12,920 bases of DNA from Bdellovibrionales bacterium (GCA_005791855.1 SXUH01000169.1:1-12920); one strand, 5' to 3'; shown: positions 1 to 7,733, counted from the first letter of the stretch. Translations and numbers: made by a program. Notes: generated from the sequence alone by a model not told the origin.

Positions 1-1293
1 ACCTTACTGTATTTTGTTGTTTTTGTCTTGGGGCTTTTCCCGGGCATCTCCCGGTCTTCACCGTACAAAATCAATGAGATCAGTCTCCTGACGGTGAACT
101 CGGCCATCACCCCGGCGACCTTTGATTACATCGCTCAGAATTTCAAAGCCATCCCCCCCAGCTCCCTCATAGTCGTGAAGCTCAACACCCCTGGGGGCCT
201 GGTCACCACCACCAAGGACATCATCACCCAGGTCAGCCGCAGCAACCGGCCCTTCGTAGTCTGGATCACTCCTGAGGGGGCCTCGGCCGCGAGCGCCGGT
301 GCGATCATCGCTTCCGCCGCCCACTTCATCTACATGTCGCCGGCCACGAGCATCGGCGCCGCCACTCCCGTGGGCCTCGGGTCGGATCTGAAGGAAAGCG
401 ATGGCCGGTCGAAGGCCATGAACGATCTTCGGGCCCTGGTCCGCTCCATGAGCGCCGCCCGCGGAAGACCGGCCGCACCCTTCGAGGAGATGATCACCAC
501 CGCCCGGTCCTACACCAGCGAAGAGGCGCTCAAGGCGAAGATCATCGACGGCGTGGCCAACAACCGGGACGAGCTTCTCGGGGCCCTCGCCGGGAAGAGC
601 TTCAAGCTCGAAGGGGTCGAGCGGACCCTCGAGCTCAATCCCAACGCCGTCTTCGTCGACTACGAAGCCAGCGTGGGCCAGCGGATCCTCGAGGTGCTGG
701 CTAACCCTTCCACCGCCTACATCCTCTTCCTGATCGGCCTTGCCCTCGTCTACATCGAGTTCCAGGCCCCCGGGGGCTACCTCGCCGGCTCCCTCGGCGT
801 CCTCCTGGTGATCCTCGCCGGGATCGCCTTCCAGGTCCTCCCCCTGGACTGGGGCTCCTTCGGCCTGATCATCCTCGGCATCGGCCTTCTGATCATGGAG
901 GTCTTCGTCACCAGCTACGGCCTCCTCTCCATCGCGGGGATCGCGGCCTTCGTCATGGGCTCCCTCTTCCTGTTCCACGGAGAGACGGGCTTCATCAGCA
1001 TCCGCTACTCCGTCCTCGTCTCCACCTTAGCCGGGGTCTTCACGGCCGTGGGGATCATCGTCTGGATCCTCTACCGAGAGCGGAAGCGCTCCGCGGGCAC
1101 CAAGGACTTCTTCCTCCCGACCGGCTCCGCCGGAAAGGTCCTGACCCACGTGCACGGGAAGACCTACCAGATCCGAGTCCGGGGCGAGATCTGGAAGGCC
1201 AGCTCCGAGGAACCCCTCCTCGTGGGCGACTCCGTGGAGGTCATCGCGGTGAACCCGCAGGAACTCTCAATCACCATCCGAAAGCTTACCTAA
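1..1293 (+). CDS. NfeD-family membrane-bound ClpP-like serine protease (5' partial)
   Basis: The reading frame is open from base 1 and encodes a hydrophobic stretch ([14 protein letters not shown]) that looks like the end of a signal peptide, so the true start lies left of the window. Residues here are counted from the TTG at 28. Residues about 17-200 form a ClpP/SppA-like protease domain: the NTPGG loop at 53-57, the GASAASAG motif at 84-91 with likely nucleophile Ser89, and likely general-base Lys129 (SKAMND). This spacing fits the Ser-Lys dyad of the archaeal homologue PH1510. Four or five membrane segments follow (about 230-350), then a soluble NfeD OB-fold (about 365-421). The family cleaves stomatin-type proteins at the membrane, and the next gene encodes one. 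The stop codon overlaps that gene's Shine-Dalgarno, so the two are co-transcribed. The family assignment is firm; the substrate is inferred from homologues. Confidence 0.92.
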   Translation, partial: TLLYFVVFVLGLFPGISRSSPYKINEISLLTVNSAITPATFDYIAQNFKAIPPSSLIVVKLNTPGGLVTTTKDIITQVSRSNRPFVVWITPEGASAASAGAIIASAAHFIYMSPATSIGAATPVGLGSDLKESDGRSKAMNDLRALVRSMSAARGRPAAPFEEMITTARSYTSEEALKAKIIDGVANNRDELLGALAGKSFKLEGVERTLELNPNAVFVDYEASVGQRILEVLANPSTAYILFLIGLALVYIEFQAPGGYLAGSLGVLLVILAGIAFQVLPLDWGSFGLIILGIGLLIMEVFVTSYGLLSIAGIAAFVMGSLFLFHGETGFISIRYSVLVSTLAGVFTAVGIIVWILYRERKRSAGTKDFFLPTGSAGKVLTHVHGKTYQIRVRGEIWKASSEEPLLVGDSVEVIAVNPQELSITIRKLT

Positions 1294-1303
1294 AGGAGTT
1301 TAT

Positions 1304-2053
1304 ATGTCTCTGACCTTCTTGCCTTTTGTGATCTTCATCGCCGTCATCCTCTTCAGCACCTTCAAGATCCTGGACGAGTACGAGCGGGGCGTGATCCTGC
1401 GTCTGGGGAAGTTCACGGCCGTGCGGGGGCCCGGGCTCATCGTCCTCATCCCGGGGCTCGAGAAGATGATCAAGGTCGACCTGCGACTCGTGACCATGGA
1501 CGTCCCGTCCCAGGACATCATCTCCAAGGACAACGTCACTCTGAAGGTCAACGGAGTGGTGTACTTCAAGGTCAGTAACCCGGAGCGGGCCATCCTCGCC
1601 GTCGAGAACTACTACCACGCGACCGCGCAGATCGCGCAGACGACTCTCCGCTCGGTGGTGGGGCAGTACGAGCTCGACGAGATCCTCGCTCACCGAGACC
1701 AGATCAACGCCAAACTCCAGGAGATCCTGGACGAGGTGACCGAGCCGTGGGGGATCAAGGTGACCAACGTGGAAGTCAAGGCCATCGACCTACCGATCGA
1801 AATGCAAAGGGCCATGGCCAAGCAGGCCGAAGCGGAACGGGAGAAGCGGGCGAAGATCATCTCCGCACAGGGGGAGTTCGAGGCTTCCAAGAAGCTCGCG
1901 GAGGCGGCCGAGGTCCTCGGAGCGCAGAAGGACGCGATCACCCTCCGGTTCCTCGAGACCATGCGGGAGATCGCGGGATCGAACAACAGTTCGACCACCT
2001 TCTTCCCGGTGCCGGTGGACTTCCTCGGGAAACTCCTCAGCAATAGGCAGTAG
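1304..2053 (+). CDS. Stomatin/slipin-like SPFH-domain membrane protein
   Basis: This 249-residue protein has one N-terminal membrane anchor (residues about 5-20). An SPFH/Band 7 domain follows from the [13 protein letters not shown] motif (25-37) through [28 protein letters not shown] signatures to about 180. Then comes an Ala/Glu-rich coiled-coil (about 172-205) and a short hydrophobic tail ([15 protein letters not shown], 231-245). Slipins oligomerise at the membrane and are thought to scaffold or regulate membrane protein complexes. The start is well supported: AAAGGAG at 1292-1298 overlaps the upstream stop and lies 5 nt from the ATG. It forms a two-gene operon with the NfeD protease. In the archaeal pair, the protease cuts the hydrophobic C-terminal part of the stomatin, and residues 231-245 are the equivalent region here. 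QmcA/YbbK is a related group, but the length and the NfeD partner fit slipin better. Confidence 0.94.
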   Translation: MSLTFLPFVIFIAVILFSTFKILDEYERGVILRLGKFTAVRGPGLIVLIPGLEKMIKVDLRLVTMDVPSQDIISKDNVTLKVNGVVYFKVSNPERAILAVENYYHATAQIAQTTLRSVVGQYELDEILAHRDQINAKLQEILDEVTEPWGIKVTNVEVKAIDLPIEMQRAMAKQAEAEREKRAKIISAQGEFEASKKLAEAAEVLGAQKDAITLRFLETMREIAGSNNSSTTFFPVPVDFLGKLLSNRQ

Positions 2054-2055
2054 GC

Positions 2056-2286
2056 CTACCAGCTGCGAGGACCGATCTGCCGGATGCTCTTCTCCAGCTT
2101 CGACTCGTCCCGGATCTCTCGGTGATCGACGGATGCCGGTCGGCGGACCGGTTCCTTTCTGCGGAAGCTGTCATTGTCCTTGGCGATGTCTTTCTGCACG
2201 TCTTTCAGGAGAGCTCCATTGAAGTCCTGCACGCCCTTGGCGAACGCGAGAGACGTCAAGAGCGTGGACAGGATGAGTAGTTTCAT
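2056..2286 (-). CDS. Small exported protein of unknown function (76 aa)
   Basis: I do not recognise a family. The chosen start (ATG at 2286-2284) gives a textbook signal peptide, MKLLILSTLLTSLAFA, with an AFA cleavage site followed by KG. The mature part is about 60 residues, highly charged (many Lys, Arg, Asp and Glu) and without cysteine. An in-frame ATG at 2298 would add MGEL, but AAGGAGG lies only 1 nt from it. From the chosen ATG the same Shine-Dalgarno is 13 nt away, so start selection is uncertain. The gene is 54 nt downstream of another small exported-protein gene on the same strand and probably shares its transcript. A 41-nt hairpin covers the ribosome-binding site. The 3' end meets the slipin gene tail-to-tail with a 2-nt gap. 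Confidence 0.72.
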   Translation of the reverse strand: MKLLILSTLLTSLAFAKGVQDFNGALLKDVQKDIAKDNDSFRRKEPVRRPASVDHREIRDESKLEKSIRQIGPRSW

Positions 2287-2327
2287 AAGTTCCCCCATGC
2301 CTCCTTATCGGAGCTTCGGGGGAACTT
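2287..2327 (-). promoter_or_regulatory. Hairpin sequestering the RBS of the 76-aa exported-protein gene
   Basis: On the minus strand, AAGTTCCCCC (2327-2318) pairs perfectly with GGGGGAACTT (2296-2287). Inside is a symmetric 4x4 internal loop (GAAG/GCAT), then a 4-bp stem CTCC/GGAG closed by the loop GATAA. The GGAG of the upper stem is the core of the only Shine-Dalgarno (AAGGAGG). The hairpin ends directly before the ATG at 2286-2284. The fold would mask the ribosome-binding site, so it may control translation or act as a processing site between the two small genes. No U-tract follows on the minus strand, so it is a poor intrinsic terminator in that direction. On the plus strand it is followed by CTTCTT and could weakly stop read-through from the slipin operon. 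Confidence 0.6.
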
Positions 2328-2340
2328 CTTAATCCTGCGC

Positions 2341-2778
2341 TTACTCGATGATTTCTTCGGTTCTCTCGGTCTTAATGGTTCGCTTCTTCGGCGAAGCCGA
2401 CTTGTCGGATTCCACGGCTTCCTGGGCCTGCTTGTCTACGCCCGCGCTCCCCGGAGCGAAGGTTCCGTCGGACGCGGTCTCCCCGGTGGACAATGTCTTA
2501 CCAAAAGAATCGGACTCGTTGGCCGCGGTCGGTGTCTCCGTCGGCGCCGTGTTCATCTCCGCGGCCGACATCCCCGTGTTCACTTCGTCTGTCTTGGCTT
2601 CGTTGACGGAGGCGTCGTCACTGGTTTCGATGAGGGTGGAAGACGTGTTGTCCGTCATGGTGGTCTTCGTCGTCTCGGTGAAGTTCCCCGGTGCAGCCTT
2701 CCCCGAGTTCGGCGAATAGTCTGTCTGGGCACCAACCCCCAGAGAAAGTGCGACGGTGACGATGGCTAGGTATTTCAT
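2341..2778 (-). CDS. Exported Thr/Ser/Glu-rich disordered protein (145 aa)
   Basis: I do not recognise a family. Residues 1-17 (MKYLAIVTVALSLGVGA) are a signal peptide with a VGA cleavage site before QT. The mature protein of about 128 residues is low in complexity: it is rich in Thr, Ser, Ala, Glu and Asp, with no Cys or Trp and hardly any hydrophobic clusters, so it should be intrinsically disordered. The last part turns basic and then acidic (SPKKRTIKTERTEEIIE). GGAGGAG lies 3 nt before the ATG (GGAGG core 5 nt away), which supports the start. A TATAAT box lies 42 nt upstream. It is the first gene of a probable two-gene unit with the 76-aa exported protein. A periplasmic or surface location is expected; the function is unknown. 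Confidence 0.8.
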   Translation of the reverse strand: MKYLAIVTVALSLGVGAQTDYSPNSGKAAPGNFTETTKTTMTDNTSSTLIETSDDASVNEAKTDEVNTGMSAAEMNTAPTETPTAANESDSFGKTLSTGETASDGTFAPGSAGVDKQAQEAVESDKSASPKKRTIKTERTEEIIE

Positions 2779-2820
2779 ATGCTCCTCCAGTTATGAACCC
2801 AGAGCGGTCTGAGTAAAATA

Positions 2821-2826
2821 ATTATA
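2821..2826 (-). promoter_or_regulatory. Candidate -10 box for the small exported-protein genes
   Basis: The minus strand reads TATAAT exactly, inside an otherwise GC-rich region and 42 nt before the ATG at 2778. No -35 element is recognisable at 16-18 nt upstream, and no extended -10 TG is present. The predicted leader of about 35 nt can form a small hairpin (CTCAGA with TCTGGG, loop CCGC). This would give the two small genes a transcript separate from typA, which ends in a strong hairpin just upstream. Confidence 0.45.
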
Positions 2827-2901
2827 CGCCCGGAGAGAATCGCCGGTGGTTGAGCAAGAGGTTAACAGGATGAATATTGATCTTGGCTTAAGGTGGGGGA
2901 C

Positions 2902-2939
2902 GTGGCGCGAAGGAAGCTCCGTGGCTTCCCTCGCACCAC
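2902..2939 (-). terminator. Strong 16-bp hairpin directly after typA
   Basis: On the minus strand the arms 2939-2924 and 2917-2902 pair over 16 consecutive positions, including two G-U wobbles, around a 6-nt loop (CACGGA). It begins 3 nt after the typA stop codon. The two wobbles would be A-C mismatches in a plus-strand RNA, so the fold is better on the strand of typA. No U-tract follows (GTCCCCCACC). It is either a U-less terminator, a 3' end stabiliser or a pausing site. The remaining bases between it and the next gene (2779-2901) hold the TATAAT box and nothing else I can identify. Confidence 0.6.
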
Positions 2940-2942
2940 ACA

Positions 2943-4751
2943 TTATCTGACAACTTTACGTTGATTCTGGTTCAGTTCTTTCTTCCGGATCCGGATGTTC
3001 TTCGGAGTCACTTCGACCCACTCGTCGTCGTCGATCCAGTCCAGGGCCCAGTCGAGGGTCCGCGGAGGGATCGGCGGGAGGATGATGTTCTCGTCCTTCC
3101 CCGCGGTCCGCACGGACGAGAGGTGCTTCTCGCGGCAGACGTTGACGTTGAGGTCGTTGGGCCGCGTGTGCTCACCGACCACCATGCCTTCGTAGGTCAT
3201 CTCCGTCGGGAGCACGAACTGCTTGCCGGAGGAGAGGAGATTGAAGAGCGCGTACGGAGTCATCTTCCCGGCGCGGTCGGAGATGAGCGCGCCGTTCTGC
3301 CGAGCGAGCATCTTGCCGACGAACGGCTCGTAGCCCACAAAGTAGGACGACATGAGCCCCTGGCCCTTGGTGTCCGTGAGGAAGGTCGAGCGGTAGCCGA
3401 TGAGGCCTCGGGAGGGAACGTGGAACTCCATCCGGGTCCGGCCCTCGCCGAACGGAGACATGGCCTCGAGCTTCCCTTTCCGCGTGGCCATCTTCTCCGT
3501 GATGGCACCGGTGGATTCGTTTGGAACGTCGAGGACGAGGCGTTCGAACGGCTCCATGAGCACGCCGTCGATCTCCTTGGTGATGACCTGGGGTCTGGCG
3601 ATCATGAGCTCGAAGCCCTCCCGGCGGATCTCTTCGAAGACCACCGCAACCTGGAGCTCGCCCCGGGCCTTGAGGATGAAGACCTTCGGGTCGTCTGTCG
3701 GTTCGTACTTGAGGGAAACGTTCTTCCTGGTGGCGTCGATGAGGAACTCCTCGAGCCGTCTCGACGTGAGGTACTCCCCTTCCTTCCCGGACATCGGGCC
3801 CGTGTTCACGGAAACCTGCACGGAGACCGTCGGCGGCTCGACTTCGATCCGCGGGAGCGCTTCCGGCTTCTCCGGAGAACACAGGGTGTCTCCGATGTCA
3901 CCGTTCTCGAACCCGGAGACGATGACGATCTCGCCGGCTTCGGCTTCTTCCACCGTCGCCATGCCGAGGCCATCGAAGATCTGCAGGGACGTGACCTTAA
4001 ACGTCTTCGATTTATTTTCTCTGCCGATCCACATGATCTGCTTCCCGTGCTGGATCACTCCACGCTGGATCCGTCCCACCATCAGGGCGCCGAGGTAGTT
4101 GGAGTACGAGAGGTTGGTCACGAGGAGCTGGGAGGGCCCGGTCTTGTCGACCTTCGGCGCCGGGTAGTAGTCGCTGACGAGGAAGTCGAGCATCGGCTCG
4201 AGGCTCCCTTCCCTTCTGGTCTTGTCAAAGGACGCGTAGCCCGCTCTCCCGGAGCCGTAGAGGAAGGTGATGTCCATGTTCACTTCCACGCCGGCGTTGG
4301 AGCCGATCTCGAGGAGGAGGTCCTCCACTTCGTTCTTCACTTCGTCGATCCGTTCGTCGGCCCGGTCGACCTTGTTGATGTAGACGGCGACGCGGATCCC
4401 GCGCTCGAGGGCTTTGGAGAGGACGAATCGCGTCTGCGGGAGCGGGCCCTCGGAGGCGTCGACCAGGAGGAGGATCCCGTCCACCATCATGAGCGAGCGT
4501 TCAACTTCTCCGCCGAAGTCGGCGTGGCCCGGAGTATCCAGGAGGTTGATCTTCGTATCCTTCCACCGGATCGCACAGTTCTTCGCTTTAATCGTAATCC
4601 CGCGCTCTCGTTCGAGGTCACCGGAGTCCATGACTCGTTCCGTGAGGGCTTCGTGGGCCGAGAATAATCCCGACTGCCGGAGGAGCTGGTCCACCAGGGT
4701 AGTTTTACCGTGGTCGACGTGCGCAACAATAGCGATGTTCTTCAATTTCAT
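2943..4751 (-). CDS. typA: Translational GTPase TypA/BipA
   Basis: This 602-residue protein has the usual length and order of TypA/BipA, a ribosome-binding GTPase related to EF-G and LepA that helps 50S subunit assembly and stress or cold adaptation. Visible GTPase motifs are G1 AHVDHGKT (10-17), G2 RGITI (50-54, Thr53), G3 DTPGH (72-76) and G4 NKVD (126-129). The G5 region reads YGSGRAG (about 165-171), somewhat different from the common SALxG form. Domains II, III and V and the family-specific C-terminal domain follow; the ending shows DDDEWVEVTPKNIRIRKKEL, very close to the BipA consensus. AAAGG lies 9 nt before the ATG. It is 61 nt downstream of the FAD dehydrogenase gene on the same strand, so they may be co-transcribed, although the AT-rich gap could hold a promoter. 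Confidence 0.97.
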   Translation of the reverse strand: MKLKNIAIVAHVDHGKTTLVDQLLRQSGLFSAHEALTERVMDSGDLERERGITIKAKNCAIRWKDTKINLLDTPGHADFGGEVERSLMMVDGILLLVDASEGPLPQTRFVLSKALERGIRVAVYINKVDRADERIDEVKNEVEDLLLEIGSNAGVEVNMDITFLYGSGRAGYASFDKTRREGSLEPMLDFLVSDYYPAPKVDKTGPSQLLVTNLSYSNYLGALMVGRIQRGVIQHGKQIMWIGRENKSKTFKVTSLQIFDGLGMATVEEAEAGEIVIVSGFENGDIGDTLCSPEKPEALPRIEVEPPTVSVQVSVNTGPMSGKEGEYLTSRRLEEFLIDATRKNVSLKYEPTDDPKVFILKARGELQVAVVFEEIRREGFELMIARPQVITKEIDGVLMEPFERLVLDVPNESTGAITEKMATRKGKLEAMSPFGEGRTRMEFHVPSRGLIGYRSTFLTDTKGQGLMSSYFVGYEPFVGKMLARQNGALISDRAGKMTPYALFNLLSSGKQFVLPTEMTYEGMVVGEHTRPNDLNVNVCREKHLSSVRTAGKDENIILPPIPPRTLDWALDWIDDDEWVEVTPKNIRIRKKELNQNQRKVVR

Positions 4752-4803
4752 GCTTTAATACCTTTGTGTCTTGAATGGAACAACCTTAAGCTATCTTGAG
4801 CTC

Positions 4804-4828
4804 TTTGACCATTTAAACTTGTGTCAAA
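4804..4828. repeat. Short inverted repeat TTTGAC-N13-GTCAAA
   Basis: TTTGAC (4804-4809) and GTCAAA (4823-4828) are perfect inverted copies separated by 13 AT-rich bases that contain TTTAAA. The repeat spans the stop codon of the FAD dehydrogenase gene and lies upstream of typA. It could be an operator or a weak AT stem. A six-base dyad can arise by chance, so the call is tentative. The minus strand of the right arm also contains a perfect TTGACA, but no matching -10 box lies at the right distance. Confidence 0.25.
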
Positions 4829-6375
4829 AGCCCTTCCTGGTGAAGAATACTCTCAGCGATCTTCACTCCGTCCACAGCAGCCGAGGTGATTCCTCCGGCA
4901 TAGCCTGCTCCTTCACCGCAGGGATACAATCCCCGGTGTGATTCAGAGACGAGGGTCTTTTTGTCCCGCAGGATGGTTAAAGGTGCAGAAGTTCGTGTCT
5001 CGGGCGCGATGAGAAGGCCTTCTTCATAGATAAACCCGGGGAGGTCCCGGTCAAACTCCTTGAGGCCCTTCTTAAGGTGCTCAACTATAAAGTCGGGAAA
5101 GATCTGTCGGATATCTGCCTTGAAGATTCCGGAGGGAGAGGAGGTCTTGGGAAGGGGCTTGTCGGTGAGCTTGCCGTCCATGAATTCCTTGATGGTCATG
5201 GCCGGAAGCTCTCTTCCGGTGGCGTATTTTTTTGAGAGTTCGAAGGCCCGGTGCTCGATCTGGTGCTGGAACTTCAGACCGGCCATGAGACTCGGGTCCT
5301 TGAGATCCGTCTGCGCCTTCACCGAAACCACCAGCGCGGCGTTGGACCAGGGGGAGTTCCGGGCGTAGTTACTCATCCCGTTGACCACGATCCCATCGGT
5401 CTCCGTGCCGGAGGATAGCACGTACCCTCCCGGACACATGCAGAAGCTATAGACGCCTCGGTCGGCCCACTTGTCGTGCCAGCTTAGCCGGTACCGGGCG
5501 GAGCCCATCTCCGGAGCCGCGGAGAAGTTTCCGTGCTGGAGAGAATCGATGTAGCGCCGCGGGTGCTCGACCCGGACTCCGACGGCGAAGTCCTTGGGCT
5601 TCATGGCGACCTTGATCTCTTCGAGGTGGTGGTAGAGGTCCACGGCGGAGTGGCCAGTGGCGAGGACGATGTGATCGGAGTAGAGGATCTCTCCGGTGCT
5701 CAGGAGAACGCCCGTCGCCCTCTCGCCGTCGGTGAGGATCTTCTCCACCCGCGTGTTGTAGCGGATCTCCGTTCCCTTGGAGCGGAGCCAGTCGGAGATC
5801 TTATTGATGATGGTCCGGATCTTGTTCGACCCGAGGTGCGGGTTCGACACGTAGGCCGTCTCCGGAGGTGCGCCGAAGTCGACGAATTTTTCCATCACGT
5901 AGGAGACGAGATCGGACTTGATCCGGGTGATGAGCTTGCCGTCGGAGAAGAGGCCCGCGCCCCCTTCACCGTAGCAGACATTGGTCTCCGGATCGAGCTG
6001 GCCATAGCGCCAGAACTTCGCGATGTGGAGCATCCGCTTACTCGCGTCGTCACCCCTTTCGATGATGAGGCTCGGGATCCCGTACTCGGCAAGCCGAACT
6101 CCGCAGAAGAGGCCACCGGGGCCCGCGCCGATGATGATGGGTCTGGTCTTTAAATTTTTATGCTTCGGGAAGGTGGAGGCGCTCGCGTACCTGTCCTCCC
6201 GCGACGTGAGGGCTTCGAGGGTGTAGTGGTAGATGGGTTTCTTTCCCCGTGGCGCCCCTCGGGCATCCAGGCTTTTTGAAATAGTTCGATATTCCCTGAT
6301 TTCCGGATAGGTGAGCTTCACGTGATCGTCGAGGTCGACGTCAAAAGGTAATTGGAACTGATACTTTTTAGGCAT
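4813..6375 (-). CDS. FAD-dependent dehydrogenase, COG2509 type
   Basis: This 520-residue protein has an N-terminal extension (1-77) and then a dinucleotide-binding Rossmann motif, IIIGAGPGGLFCG (GxGxxG at 83-88), ending in an acidic residue at the second strand (IIERG). The signature CYGEGGAGLFSDGKL (134-148) and a C-terminal FAD motif (GEGAGYAGGITSAAVDG) are typical of the uncharacterised COG2509 flavoprotein family. The ATGHSA segment mid-protein is the usual second dinucleotide-contact region. The substrate is unknown, and the family is often called NAD(P)/FAD-dependent oxidoreductase. No signal peptide is present, so it is cytoplasmic. The ATG has only a weak AGG 4 nt upstream. It is transcribed divergently from cinA across a 74-bp AT-rich region and may lead an operon with typA. 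Confidence 0.9.
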   Translation of the reverse strand: MPKKYQFQLPFDVDLDDHVKLTYPEIREYRTISKSLDARGAPRGKKPIYHYTLEALTSREDRYASASTFPKHKNLKTRPIIIGAGPGGLFCGVRLAEYGIPSLIIERGDDASKRMLHIAKFWRYGQLDPETNVCYGEGGAGLFSDGKLITRIKSDLVSYVMEKFVDFGAPPETAYVSNPHLGSNKIRTIINKISDWLRSKGTEIRYNTRVEKILTDGERATGVLLSTGEILYSDHIVLATGHSAVDLYHHLEEIKVAMKPKDFAVGVRVEHPRRYIDSLQHGNFSAAPEMGSARYRLSWHDKWADRGVYSFCMCPGGYVLSSGTETDGIVVNGMSNYARNSPWSNAALVVSVKAQTDLKDPSLMAGLKFQHQIEHRAFELSKKYATGRELPAMTIKEFMDGKLTDKPLPKTSSPSGIFKADIRQIFPDFIVEHLKKGLKEFDRDLPGFIYEEGLLIAPETRTSAPLTILRDKKTLVSESHRGLYPCGEGAGYAGGITSAAVDGVKIAESILHQEGLLTQV

Positions 6376-6449
6376 TGTGCCTGTTTTTTTACATTACGCA
6401 CCGGGAAAAATCAAAGATTTTATACTATTATTTAGCCTTCGAGGTGCGT
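6376..6449. promoter_or_regulatory. AT-rich divergent promoter region
   Basis: These 74 bp separate the starts of the FAD dehydrogenase (minus) and cinA (plus), and they are strongly AT-rich against the GC-rich surroundings. On the minus strand TTGATT and TAAAAA are 17 nt apart, a weak promoter match (4/6 and 4/6). On the plus strand TATACT (6421-6426) is a good -10 box but lacks a -35 at normal spacing. GAGG at 6441-6444 is the cinA Shine-Dalgarno. Both promoters must lie here if neither gene is read from outside, but the exact boxes are uncertain. Confidence 0.45.
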
Positions 6450-7703
6450 ATGAAGATTGGCCTGCTTGTCATTGGTAACGAAATACTCGACGGAAAGATT
6501 TCTGATCTTAACACGAAAAATCTGGCGAACTTCCTGAAGCTCCACCACCTCGAGCTCTCCCTGGCGATCACCGTGAAGGACACCGAGGAAGACATCCACC
6601 GGGGCCTCGCGGCCCTCTTCGACGCCTGCGATCTGATCATTACCTCCGGGGGCCTGGGCCCCACCAAGGACGACATCACCAAGCAGACCCTGGCCTCGTT
6701 CCTCGGAAGGAGCATCGAGTACTCGAAGCAGGCCGAGAAGATCGCCACCAATAACTTCCAGAGATACGAGAAGAGCTTCCCCGGCAAGGAGCACGGGTAC
6801 TCCTTCCTTCCCCACGGCTTCCTTCCGCTCAACAACTCCACGGGCCTCGCCCCGGGGTTCTTCGGCGAGCACCTCGGGAAGTTCGTCTTCTGCGCCCCGG
6901 GCGTGCCGAAGGAATTCAAGACCATGCTCGAGGACGAACTCATCCAGCTCATCTACGCCAAGCTCGAACACACCGGCTTCGTCGACTCGGTGGTGATCCG
7001 GACGAAGAAGCTGCCGGAGGAGAAACTCTTCGGGGAGGTCGACCCGGACCTCTGGAGCAAGCTCTCGAAGATCGGCGAGGTGAGCTCCCTGCCCGTGCTC
7101 TACGGCGTCGACATCGGCGTGAAGCTCCGGGCGTCCACGCAGGAAGAGCTCAACTCCAAGAAGGCCCAGGTGCTGACCGTCATCGACGCCTCTCCCATCA
7201 AGCCCAACGTCTGGTACTACGGCACGGAAACCATCGAAGAGGTCATCGTCGAGCTGGCCAACCGGAAGAAGATCACCTTCGGCTTCGCCGAGTCCTGCAC
7301 CGGGGGCCTCTGCTCCCACCGCGTGACCGGCGTCTCCGGAAGCGGGAATTCCTTCTTCGGCTCGGTGGTGAGCTACGACGTCTCCGTGAAGAACCAGATC
7401 CTCGGCGTGAAGAAGGAAACCCTCGCCACCCACGGGGCCGTGAGCGGAGAGACGGCCAACGAGATGGCCGAGGGCCTTCGGAAGAACCTCAACGTCGACG
7501 TCGCCATCTCCATCACCGGGTTCGCCGGCCCCTCCGGCGGCACTCCGGAGAAGCCCGTGGGAACGGTCTTCATCGGGAAGTCGGTGAAGGAAAAAACCGA
7601 AGCCTTCCGCTTCAAGTTCTACGGAGACCGCGAACAGCTCAAGGCCCGCTTCTCGCAGCTGGCCCTCATGACCCTCCTCGAAGAGCTGGAAAAGTTTGCC
7701 TAA
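6450..7703 (+). CDS. cinA: CinA-family protein: ADP-ribose pyrophosphatase / NMN deamidase
   Basis: The ATG at 6450 is chosen because GAGG lies 5 nt upstream and the protein begins MKIGLLVIGNEIL, the normal CinA start. The open frame that runs further upstream is promoter DNA. The product is 417 residues, the usual length for two-domain CinA. The N-terminal half is the MoCF-like COG1058 domain with GGLGPTKDD at 67-75. The C-terminal half is the amidase domain with AESCTGG at 280-286 (likely nucleophile Ser282), SYDVSVKN with Tyr309 and Lys314, and GFAGPSGG followed by KPVGTV. The protein recycles pyridine nucleotides by hydrolysing ADP-ribose and converting nicotinamide mononucleotide to nicotinic acid mononucleotide. 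In many bacteria cinA sits next to recA; here the next gene is the giant lipoprotein. A short folded element follows the stop. Confidence 0.96.
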   Translation: MKIGLLVIGNEILDGKISDLNTKNLANFLKLHHLELSLAITVKDTEEDIHRGLAALFDACDLIITSGGLGPTKDDITKQTLASFLGRSIEYSKQAEKIATNNFQRYEKSFPGKEHGYSFLPHGFLPLNNSTGLAPGFFGEHLGKFVFCAPGVPKEFKTMLEDELIQLIYAKLEHTGFVDSVVIRTKKLPEEKLFGEVDPDLWSKLSKIGEVSSLPVLYGVDIGVKLRASTQEELNSKKAQVLTVIDASPIKPNVWYYGTETIEEVIVELANRKKITFGFAESCTGGLCSHRVTGVSGSGNSFFGSVVSYDVSVKNQILGVKKETLATHGAVSGETANEMAEGLRKNLNVDVAISITGFAGPSGGTPEKPVGTVFIGKSVKEKTEAFRFKFYGDREQLKARFSQLALMTLLEELEKFA

Positions 7704-7733
7704 CGCCCGTCTCCACCCCGGTGAAAATCTCGA

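Noticed and set aside
28..30. TTG as the start of the NfeD gene
   Set aside because: No Shine-Dalgarno precedes it, the frame is open to base 1 with a signal-peptide-like sequence, and the family needs a longer N-terminus. The gene is cut by the window edge.
58..978. 306-aa open frame on the minus strand over the NfeD gene
   Set aside because: Antisense of a clear protease domain; Asp/Glu/Gly-rich composition without a fold.
2870..2950. 26-residue plus-strand ORF beginning MNIDLGLRW
   Set aside because: No properly spaced Shine-Dalgarno, and it runs over the typA hairpin and the end of typA on the other strand.
2961..4667. 568-aa open frame on the plus strand, opposite typA
   Set aside because: It is the antisense of an unmistakable typA. 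Such long antisense frames follow from strong G/C third-position bias; the translation is rich in Asp, Glu, Arg and His with no recognisable domain.
4752..4812. Possible typA promoter with TTGACA at 4822-4827 (minus strand)
   Set aside because: The -35 match is perfect, but no reasonable -10 box lies at 15-19 nt. TTGTTC/TATTAA nearer the gene has the right spacing but poor matches.
6388..6426. TTTACA plus TATACT as a cinA promoter
   Set aside because: Both hexamers are good, but the spacer is 27 nt, too long for a normal sigma-70 promoter.
6375..6449. N-terminal extension of cinA by 25 residues
   Set aside because: The added residues are not CinA-like, the DNA is AT-rich promoter sequence, and GAGG is ideally spaced for the ATG at 6450.
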